From Cohnella mopanensis (lineage in GTDB: Bacteria; Bacillota; Bacilli; Paenibacillales; Paenibacillaceae), in NCBI RefSeq assembly GCF_022352055.1, contig NZ_JAKRWM010000006.1:446377-510376 (forward strand): DNA of 64,000 bases, read 5' to 3'. Shown in pieces: positions 57,693 to 64,000 of this stretch (positions are counted from its first letter, which is position 1; the number at the start of each line of letters is the position of its first letter). The notes under the pieces are model-generated. The model worked only from the letters and a program-made list of their open reading frames with translations, was not told the origin of the DNA and did not search any database. A program made the position numbers and the translations under genes.

Positions 57693-58277
57693 ATGAGTTT
57701 TGTACCTATGGTTGTCGAGCAAACAAACCGCGGGGAGAGAGCCTACGACATTTATTCCCGCTTACTCAAGGATCGAATCGTATTTCTAGGTACTCAGGTC
57801 AATGACGTGGTTGCCAACTCCATCATCGCCCAGCTGCTGTTCTTGGCGGCCGAAGATCCGGAAAAAGACATCCACTTATACATCAACAGCCCAGGCGGCT
57901 CCATTACGTCCGGGATGGCCATTTACGATACGATGCAGTTCATCAAACCTGACGTCTCCACCATTTGCGTCGGCATGGCCGCATCTATGGGAGCTTTCTT
58001 GCTTGCGGCAGGCGCCAAAGGCAAACGCTTCGCCCTTCCTAACAGCGAAGTAATGATCCATCAACCGCTCGGCGGAGCAGAAGGCCAAGCGAGCGATATC
58101 GAGATTAGAGCTCGCCGTATCTTAAAGCTTCGGGATAAGCTTAACGGCATCCTATCGGAGCGCACAGGTCAGCCGCTTGAGAGAATCGAGAAAGACACCG
58201 ATCGCGACAACTTCATGGAAGCCGAAGTTGCACGCGAATACGGACTGATCGATAAAGTTATCGACAAAGTCGTTTAA
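57693..58277 (+). CDS. clpP: ATP-dependent Clp protease proteolytic subunit
   Basis: 194 residues, normal length. Catalytic triad: Ser in [11 protein letters not shown], His in VMIHQPLGG, Asp in DTDRDNFM. Forms the barrel that degrades proteins delivered by ClpX/ClpC, including tmRNA-tagged ones. AGGAGGGA lies upstream of ATG. Confidence 0.98.
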   Translation: MSFVPMVVEQTNRGERAYDIYSRLLKDRIVFLGTQVNDVVANSIIAQLLFLAAEDPEKDIHLYINSPGGSITSGMAIYDTMQFIKPDVSTICVGMAASMGAFLLAAGAKGKRFALPNSEVMIHQPLGGAEGQASDIEIRARRILKLRDKLNGILSERTGQPLERIEKDTDRDNFMEAEVAREYGLIDKVIDKVV

Positions 58278-58299
58278 CTATAAGAAACCGCCAACTAAA

Positions 58300-58338
58300 A
58301 CGCGCACGGCCGTCTTTCCAGCGGCCGTACGCGTTTTT
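58300..58338 (+). terminator. clpP terminator
   Basis: ACGCGCACGGCCG (58300-58312) / CGGCCGTACGCGT (58322-58334) and TTTT. Confidence 0.9.
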
Positions 58339-58518
58339 AACTTTCATGTAAAAAGACAATATCGATTTACCACATATATACTCGAGTGTCAACAAAAATT
58401 CAAAACTTTGAATGCCCTCTCTGCTAGTCAGACAATCCGTGATATGCTGGTTTATGAGATAATACCATTTACCTCCAGTTCTAGTTATCTCTTAGGAACT
58501 CAGAAGAGAGGGATCCAC

Positions 58519-58779
58519 ATGCATGAAAGAGCTTACCCGTATCTAGTAACCAAGTCGTCCGAATTGAAAGAAAACGTCCGTAATACGAGAGAAAATTCAG
58601 TGGATATGGCGGCTGCCCGTCGATTAAGCGATAAAGCGTCATTGCTTCGCCCGTTGAAGGACGAACACTTGCTGGAAGTATATAGAGAAGCCAAAAAAAT
58701 GAATTTATCCAGTGAATTCATCGAATTGCTGGAAGAAGCGCTCTCCATTCGCCAGTTAAGTCATTACAAAGAAGCCTAA
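58519..58779 (+). CDS. sda: Sda-like sporulation inhibitor
   Basis: 86 residues. The C-terminal 45 (LRPLKDEHLLEVYREAKKMN, then LSSEFIELLEEAL) match the helical hairpin of Bacillus Sda, which binds sporulation kinase KinA and blocks phosphorelay start when DNA replication is disturbed. Bacillus Sda is only about 46-52 residues; the basic/polar N-terminal extension of ~40 residues is unusual. ATG 58519 follows GAGAGGG; the frame upstream to 58408 has no good ribosome-binding site. No clear DnaA boxes were found upstream. Confidence 0.75.
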   Translation: MHERAYPYLVTKSSELKENVRNTRENSVDMAAARRLSDKASLLRPLKDEHLLEVYREAKKMNLSSEFIELLEEALSIRQLSHYKEA

Positions 58780-58806
58780 AACCTACAGAAAACTACATAA
58801 TTTATG

Positions 58807-58836
58807 ACCACCCTCCATTCGGATGGTGGTTTTTTA
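58807..58836 (+). terminator. sda terminator
   Basis: ACCACCCTCC / GGATGGTGGT with a T6 tract. Confidence 0.88.
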
Positions 58837-58851
58837 TTTCTTATCATAGAC

Positions 58852-58882
58852 AAAGAAAAAGGCAGGTACTGAAACCCCTGCC
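58852..58882 (-). terminator. Terminator of the SIMPL gene
   Basis: GGCAGG (58861-58866) / CCTGCC (58877-58882) with a T-rich tract on the minus strand. Confidence 0.75.
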
Positions 58883-58911
58883 TCATCTTTCGCGTTTCCA
58901 CGACGAGCGAA

Positions 58912-59679
58912 TTACTGCATTTCGTACTGTACGGTAACGGATGTACTGATCTCGATCTGGCCGGACTGCACCGATGAAGACGCCGGAGTTGCTGCTAAAT
59001 CGTTCATCATCATTTTAGCTTCGGTACGCGCATACAGGATAGGTGCGTTCGACACATCGCCTTGCACGATGTTCACAACGCCCTTCAGTTGGCGCTTAGC
59101 TGATGTTGCTAGCACACCTGCCTTGGCCGCCGCGTTATCCATCGCTTTTTTCAAAGCATCCAGCTCATATTGTTCCTTCTTCTCAGTCGAGAACTGTACG
59201 CCATCAAGACGATTAGCGCCAGCTGCAGTCAAAGCATCAAACAACTTCCCGATTTCCGGCAGCTTCCGGTAAGTCACTTGAATGGAATGAACGGCCACAT
59301 ACCCTTTGAGTACCCGCCCATCCTTCTCCGTATAATTGTATTCTGGCTGTACATCGAAACTCGTTGTCTTAACGTCTTTCTTGTCTATCCCGAATTTCTC
59401 ATATAACGTTTTCTCTACTCCCGCAAATTTAGTCGCATTCGCTTGTTGGGCATCCGCGGCTTTTGATCCGCGAGTTTCAACCGCCAAGTTAAGATACGCG
59501 ACATCCGGTTCCACCATAATCGATCCGGTTGCCCCTACCGTAACCGTATACGCCGGTGTTGTTGCCGCAGGTAAAGACTCAGCCGCCACGATATTGCCCT
59601 CCCCTTTGTTTAACCCCACCCATCCGATTACGCCGGCTACCAAAGCCACCACTAGCACTTGCATCGTTTTTTTCTTCAT
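58912..59679 (-). CDS. SIMPL domain (DUF541) secreted protein
   Basis: 255 residues. N-terminal signal or anchor helix (MQVLVVALVAGVIGWVGL), then the SIMPL fold with VTVGATGSIMVEPDVAYLNL and a C-terminal TVQYEM strand. Related to Escherichia YggE and Brucella BP26; role not well known, linked with oxidative stress in some bacteria. Single gene with its own terminator. Confidence 0.88.
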   Translation of the reverse strand: MKKKTMQVLVVALVAGVIGWVGLNKGEGNIVAAESLPAATTPAYTVTVGATGSIMVEPDVAYLNLAVETRGSKAADAQQANATKFAGVEKTLYEKFGIDKKDVKTTSFDVQPEYNYTEKDGRVLKGYVAVHSIQVTYRKLPEIGKLFDALTAAGANRLDGVQFSTEKKEQYELDALKKAMDNAAAKAGVLATSAKRQLKGVVNIVQGDVSNAPILYARTEAKMMMNDLAATPASSSVQSGQIEISTSVTVQYEMQ

Positions 59680-59756
59680 GATTCAATCCCCTTTCGATCG
59701 TTTGAACTTAAGACGCAAAGCGTAACCCAAATGTTTCAACAATTGTTTTTAAAATG

Positions 59757-59781
59757 CAAAAAGCTCCTCGAAGGGAGCTTC
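59757..59781 (-). terminator. HPr gene terminator
   Basis: AAGCTCC-loop-GGAGCTT hairpin followed by TTTT on the minus strand. Confidence 0.75.
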
Positions 59782-59794
59782 ATGCAAATGTGAC

Positions 59795-60064
59795 TTATTG
59801 GTTTTCCAGTTCTTCTTTGCTTACAAGCTGCACTAAAGCGGTTACAGCTTGCTCTGCGTCAGAACCTTCCGCGCTGATCGCGACTTCCGTACCCGAACTG
59901 ATCGCCAAGCTCATAATACCCATGATGCTCTTAGCGTTAACTTTCTTGTCATCCTTCTCCACGAAGACGTCGGAGGAGAATTTATTGGCTTCTTGCACGA
60001 ATAGTGCCGCCGGTCTGGCGTGAAGACCCGTTTTAAGCCGAACAACCACCGGCTGTCTCGTCAT
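59795..60064 (-). CDS. HPr-family phosphocarrier at the crh position
   Basis: 89 residues. Keeps both regulatory sites of HPr: His15 in TGLHARPA, phosphorylated by enzyme I, and Ser46 in NAKSIMGIMSL, phosphorylated by HPr kinase. It lies downstream of rapZ-yvcK-whiA, where Bacillus subtilis has crh, whose product has Gln15. So it might act in both sugar uptake and CcpA-dependent catabolite repression. Whether a separate ptsH exists cannot be seen here. Confidence 0.9.
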   Translation of the reverse strand: MTRQPVVVRLKTGLHARPAALFVQEANKFSSDVFVEKDDKKVNAKSIMGIMSLAISSGTEVAISAEGSDAEQAVTALVQLVSKEELENQ

Positions 60065-60165
60065 GGACCGGATACCCCCTATCTTTGTTCGTCCCGCTAC
60101 CCGGGACCCCCGTGCTACAGTTTCTTAACTATTATAACATTGATATGAACAAATACGCTATACGG

Positions 60166-61101
60166 TTATGCTCCGCCATTCCGGATTTTTTCAGCCCACT
60201 CATCTAGCTTCCGAAGCCGGTGGTTTACTCCCGATTTGCTTACCTGCCCTTTCAATAAATCGCCGACTTCCTTCAAGTTAATATCTGGATGTTGAAGCCT
60301 GACTTCCGCCACCTCGCGAAGCTTATCCGGCATATTATGCAGGCCTACCTCTTTCACGAGCAGCTTGATGTTATCGATCTGTCTGACCGCAGCTCCGATT
60401 GTTTTGTTCAAATTGGCCGTCTCGCAATTAACGATCCGGTTTACGGAATTACGCATATCCCGCATGATGCGAACATCCTCGAATTTGAACAGCGCCTGAT
60501 GAGCGCCGATAAGGCTTAGAAACTCGATGATTTTCTCGCCTTCCTTAATATATAGGATAAACCCCTTCTTCCGCTCAATAAACCTCGCGTTAAGATGGAA
60601 TTTATTAGCAAGATCAACTAGCGCTTGACAATGTTCTTCGTACATCGAGGAGATCTCCAAGTGATACGACGAACCCTCAGGGTTATTGACCGATCCTCCT
60701 GCAAGGAATGCACCGCGCATATAAGCCTTTTTGCAGCATGATTTCCGAACCAATTCCTTGTCGATGCTCGGATGAAATAAGAAACCTTCCGATACGATTG
60801 AGAGATCATTCAGTATCGCCTCCGCCCCGGCAGGCACCCTCACGACGTATACATTGTTCTTCTTGAGCCGCATTTTCTTACGAACGAGAAGCTCGGTTAC
60901 AACCTTGAAATGCCGCTTAAGAAGGGTATAAATTCGGCGTGAGATTGCGGCATTCTCGGTGGAGATATCCAGAACAACCCGTCTGTTGGACAGCGAGATC
61001 GTTCCGTTCATCCGAATCAATGCCGACAACTCTGCCTTCTCGCAGCAACTTTCGGTCTCTAGCAGCGTTAATTCCTTTTTCGTTAGTGCCGCAAACGACA
61101 T
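60166..61101 (-). CDS. whiA: DNA-binding protein WhiA
   Basis: 311 residues. N-terminal LAGLIDADG-like fold (residues about 95-200: [20 protein letters not shown]) without homing-endonuclease catalytic residues, and a C-terminal helix-turn-helix ([19 protein letters not shown]). Involved in cell division and chromosome segregation in Bacillus. ATG 61101 follows AAAGGGGTGAAAG; the frame to 61158 overlaps yvcK and is rejected. Seven nt after yvcK. Confidence 0.95.
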   Translation of the reverse strand: MSFAALTKKELTLLETESCCEKAELSALIRMNGTISLSNRRVVLDISTENAAISRRIYTLLKRHFKVVTELLVRKKMRLKKNNVYVVRVPAGAEAILNDLSIVSEGFLFHPSIDKELVRKSCCKKAYMRGAFLAGGSVNNPEGSSYHLEISSMYEEHCQALVDLANKFHLNARFIERKKGFILYIKEGEKIIEFLSLIGAHQALFKFEDVRIMRDMRNSVNRIVNCETANLNKTIGAAVRQIDNIKLLVKEVGLHNMPDKLREVAEVRLQHPDINLKEVGDLLKGQVSKSGVNHRLRKLDEWAEKIRNGGA

Positions 61102-61108
61102 GCCTCTT

Positions 61109-62101
61109 TCACCCCTTTCGCAACATCCAATCTTCGACCAGATGGTAAATATGATCACTTAACTTCGCTGCGTCATGACGCAAATAGGTCCGGAATAATA
61201 CAAGCGTGTCGGCGATAACCTTATATCCTCGCTTGGTTACTTCCTCTAAGTCCAAATGAACGGCTGTGGAGCCCTTTTCCGCATATAGACTTTGCACCTG
61301 CGGGGGAATCTCCCCATCGTTAACGATAACATAATCGAATATATGATGGCCAATATGAGAATGGATTGCGGTTAAATGATCGCTTACGGAATAATTGTCC
61401 GTTTCGCCCGGCTGCGTCATCACGTTGCATACGAACAGCTTCACCGCATCCGACTGGATAATCGCTTCCGCAAGCTTAGGCACGATCAGATTCGGAAGAA
61501 TACTCGTATATAAGCTTCCCGGCCCGATCAGAATCGCATCGGCGTCCCGGAGCGCTTGAACAGCTTCCGGCAAAGCCTCGACGTCTGCCGGCTCCAGGAA
61601 CACTTTACGAATAGCGAGCCCGGATTTCGGTATCGTTGATTCTCCTACGACGATAGAGCCATCCTCCATCTCGGCCTTCAACACGATCGCTTGATTCGCC
61701 GCCGGCAGGACGCGACCCCGAACGGCGAATATTCGACTTAACTCGGTAATTCCCGTTACGAAATCACCTGTAATGTCCGTCATCGCCGCCAAGATTAGAT
61801 TGCCTAAGCTATGCCCGGCTAATCCGGTTCCATTCTGAAATCGATATTTAAGCACCTCGGCCAGCAGGGGCTCCGTATCCGCTAACGCGGTCAATACGTT
61901 GCGGATATCCCCGGGAGGGGGAATCTGCAACTCCTCGCGCAGAATGCCCGAGCTCCCGCCATCGTCGGCAACCGTTACGATTGCCGTAATATCAAGCGGC
62001 TTCTGCTTAAGCCCGCGAAGCATGACGGACAACCCCGTGCCGCCGCCAATGACGACGATCCGCGGCTTACGGGTAAGACTCGGCTGTTGTTTGATCGCCA
62101 T
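61109..62101 (-). CDS. yvcK: Gluconeogenesis/morphogenesis factor YvcK (GlmR)
   Basis: 330 residues. CofD-like Rossmann protein: [41 protein letters not shown] and [10 protein letters not shown]. YvcK/GlmR binds UDP-GlcNAc and steers carbon to cell-wall precursors; needed for shape on gluconeogenic carbon sources. In one operon with rapZ (9 nt gap) and whiA. Confidence 0.94.
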   Translation of the reverse strand: MAIKQQPSLTRKPRIVVIGGGTGLSVMLRGLKQKPLDITAIVTVADDGGSSGILREELQIPPPGDIRNVLTALADTEPLLAEVLKYRFQNGTGLAGHSLGNLILAAMTDITGDFVTGITELSRIFAVRGRVLPAANQAIVLKAEMEDGSIVVGESTIPKSGLAIRKVFLEPADVEALPEAVQALRDADAILIGPGSLYTSILPNLIVPKLAEAIIQSDAVKLFVCNVMTQPGETDNYSVSDHLTAIHSHIGHHIFDYVIVNDGEIPPQVQSLYAEKGSTAVHLDLEEVTKRGYKVIADTLVLFRTYLRHDAAKLSDHIYHLVEDWMLRKG

Positions 62102-62110
62102 AGCCTCCCC

Positions 62111-63001
62111 TCAGCTTTGCCGATCGCGATCAGAATCGCGATGGCTCACTCTCACAAGTTCCGTCTCGCTAGAGCCTAGCATACGCCCTAGATACTCCGC
62201 CAGAGCCACGGAACGATGCTTGCCTCCCGTACACCCGATTCCGATGACGACTTGGCTCTTGCCTTCCTTGTGGTACAGAGGAATCAAATATTGCAGCATA
62301 TCCAGTAATTTGCTGAGGAAGGTTTGCGTTTCCGGCCATTTCATGACATAGTCGTAAACTTCCGGCTCAACGCCTGTTTTCGGACGTAAATTGTCCACAT
62401 AATGCGGATTAGGCAAAAACCGAACATCGAAGATCAAATCCGCATCGATCGGAACGCCGTACTTAAATCCGAAGGACGTAACGTTAATATTAATATTGTT
62501 CCGATCCATGTCCGTAAAGCGACCGATGATCTTCTCCTTCAGAGCGGCCGGCTTGATGTTGCTCGTATCGATGACTTGATTCGCCCAGCCTTTCAGATCC
62601 TCCAGCAGTTTCCGCTCCAAATGGATCCCGTCCAGCGGTAAACCGTCCGGAGCAAGAGGGTGCCTGCGCCGACTTTCCTTGTAACGCTGTACGAGCACCG
62701 AATCCGTCGCATCGAGAAACAGAATCTCATAATGAATCGTATAGTTCTCGCGAATATGATTAAGCGATTCGGATAAAGCCGTAAAAAACTCGCGTCCCCG
62801 CAAGTCGATGACCAAAGCTACTTTGGCTATGCGCCCTTGCGATTGTTCGATCAGTTCGGCGAATTTCGGTATGAGTACGGGTGGCAAGTTATCTACGCAG
62901 AAAAAACCCAAATCCTCCAGGCTCTGCACGGCAATGGTTTTCCCCGCGCCCGACATCCCCGTTATGATGACTAGCGTAGGCTGTGACGTTATCGTATCCA
63001 T
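62111..63001 (-). CDS. rapZ: RNase adapter/nucleotide-binding protein RapZ (YvcJ)
   Basis: 296 residues. P-loop GMSGAGKT at residues about 15-22, [20 protein letters not shown] and the C-terminal [19 protein letters not shown] phosphosugar-binding segment. In Escherichia RapZ controls GlmS through small RNAs; in Bacillus it hydrolyses GTP and affects competence. ATG 63001 follows GGGGAGGGG; the longer frame to 63055 is rejected. Confidence 0.95.
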   Translation of the reverse strand: MDTITSQPTLVIITGMSGAGKTIAVQSLEDLGFFCVDNLPPVLIPKFAELIEQSQGRIAKVALVIDLRGREFFTALSESLNHIRENYTIHYEILFLDATDSVLVQRYKESRRRHPLAPDGLPLDGIHLERKLLEDLKGWANQVIDTSNIKPAALKEKIIGRFTDMDRNNININVTSFGFKYGVPIDADLIFDVRFLPNPHYVDNLRPKTGVEPEVYDYVMKWPETQTFLSKLLDMLQYLIPLYHKEGKSQVVIGIGCTGGKHRSVALAEYLGRMLGSSETELVRVSHRDSDRDRQS

Positions 63002-63038
63002 GCTTTCCCCTCCCCCAATAAAGACCAATGAATGAAAG

Positions 63039-63080
63039 AACGCTCGACCCGCCATATTCGCGCGGAGCCGAGCGTCTGCT
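63039..63080 (-). terminator. Hairpin between glucokinase and rapZ
   Basis: ACGCTCG / CGAGCGT stem with CGCG-type inner pairing, then TTCTTT on the minus strand. Probably a terminator of the glucokinase gene. Confidence 0.6.
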
Positions 63081-63084
63081 TCAA

Positions 63085-64000
63085 TTATGCTCGAAGGAAC
63101 AATCCCGCTGCCCCTACGACCCCAGCGTTGTTGCCGAGCTCGGCAGCGACGATCTCCACTCCTTCGCGGGCATTATCCGGCGTTAATTTATTGAACACCT
63201 CGCGAATTTGCTCGAACAAGAATTCCCCGGCCTTGCTCACGCCACCGCCAACGATGAACCTCTCCGGATTAACGACAACGGCGACCGCCGCCATCGATTT
63301 GCCCAGATAGAAAGCCGCACGGCTAACGATGCGCTGAGAGACTTCATCTCCGCCCTTAGCAGCGTCAATAACATCCTTCGCCGTCAATTCGCCTTCGACG
63401 AGCGCCAGCGAAGTCCGGTCTCCCCGGTCCACAGCGTCTTTGCCCATTCGGATAATTCCGGTTGCCGACGATACCGTCTCCAAGCACCCCATCTTACCGC
63501 AGCCGCATTGGATCGCTTCAAGGTCGGCCACGATGGACAAATGGCCAAGCTCTCCTGCCATACCCGTAGACCCCTCAATAAGCCGATTGTGCAAAATAAT
63601 GCCGCCGCCGACGCCGGTTCCAAGCGTATAACATACGCAGTTAGGAATGTTCCTGCCTGCGCCGCCCCACGCTTCACCAAGGGCAGCTACGTTAGCGTCA
63701 TTATTAATTTTGACCGGCTTGCCGAGCTTCTCTTCCATAATTTGCTTGACGTGCACATCTTTGAAAGGAAGGTTAGGCGAGAAGTTAATGATGCCCTCCG
63801 GAATATTCAGAAATCCGGCGATACCGATTCCTACGCCCGCAACGGCATCCCATTCCGGTGTTCCCGGAGGTACGAGCTCTTTGACATAGGCCGCAATGTT
63901 GGATAACACGGCGTCCGCTCCACCAGCAGCTTGTGTAGGCCCTTCGTAAGTACGGAGCAAATCCCCCGTTGCATTGCACAAGCCGACCTTAATAGCGGTT
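63085..64000 (-). CDS. glk: ROK-family glucokinase (5' end outside the window)
   Basis: Partial: about 305 C-terminal residues are visible and the frame stays open to the window edge ([20 protein letters not shown] ROK start at the edge). [28 protein letters not shown] and the zinc-binding [11 protein letters not shown] are canonical for ROK glucokinases. Phosphorylates glucose to glucose 6-phosphate. An internal TTG at 63981 is not the start. Confidence 0.93.
   Translation of the reverse strand, partial: TAIKVGLCNATGDLLRTYEGPTQAAGGADAVLSNIAAYVKELVPPGTPEWDAVAGVGIGIAGFLNIPEGIINFSPNLPFKDVHVKQIMEEKLGKPVKINNDANVAALGEAWGGAGRNIPNCVCYTLGTGVGGGIILHNRLIEGSTGMAGELGHLSIVADLEAIQCGCGKMGCLETVSSATGIIRMGKDAVDRGDRTSLALVEGELTAKDVIDAAKGGDEVSQRIVSRAAFYLGKSMAAVAVVVNPERFIVGGGVSKAGEFLFEQIREVFNKLTPDNAREGVEIVAAELGNNAGVVGAAGLFLRA

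Overview
The window comes from a spore-forming, Gram-positive Bacillota of the Paenibacillaceae type (Paenibacillus/Cohnella-like). Evidence: the glycolytic operon order cggR-gap-pgk-tpiA-gpmI-eno, the block rapZ-yvcK-whiA-HPr, smpB next to ssrA, an Sda-type sporulation inhibitor, many S-layer-homology (SLH) proteins, YesM/YesN two-component regulators, and a tmRNA tag reading GKQQNNYALAA. Species cannot be fixed from sequence alone. All assignments are from reading the sequence; no database search was run.

Left part (about 1-27.6 kb): an accessory region that ends exactly at the 3' end of the tmRNA gene ssrA (minus strand, 27637-28002). It is divided by at least seven short modules, each made of an intrinsic-terminator hairpin followed by a copy of the last 12-90 nt of ssrA. 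Modules lie at about 183-270, 2470-2655, 15690-15895, 17582-17850, 22160-22287, 23412-23800 and 27171-27636. Between them lie unrelated cargo blocks: a flavin oxidoreductase with DoxX and an XRE-cupin regulator; an FtsX-type ABC exporter with TetR plus a complete sugar operon (YesMN, ABC importer, GH31); TetR with an SDR; a metal-homeostasis block (P1B-type ATPase, small membrane protein, MntH); a DUF3995-like membrane protein with TetR; and a broken response regulator with a fibronectin/SLH surface protein. No intact integrase is present. The geometry (cargo stop codon directly beside a module, modules sharing palindromic cores) suggests serial site-specific integration into ssrA, rather like a cassette array.

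Middle part (27.6-49.5 kb): ssrA, smpB, an Escherichia-type aspartate carbamoyltransferase, rnr with a very long RGG-rich tail, and secG; then a surface/envelope block: a GNAT acetyltransferase, a two-domain glycosyltransferase translationally overlapping a collagen-like SLH protein, a sugar isomerase-like TIM barrel, a 1347-residue SLH/FIVAR protein, a response regulator with a BTAD output, an unusual sensor with two kinase modules, and an LCP ligase.

Right part (49.5-64 kb): core metabolism and cell-cycle genes. The glycolytic operon runs from cggR to eno behind a recognisable promoter and CggR operator. tRNA-Arg(CCG), a long inverted repeat, clpP, sda, a SIMPL protein, HPr, whiA, yvcK, rapZ and a partial ROK glucokinase follow.
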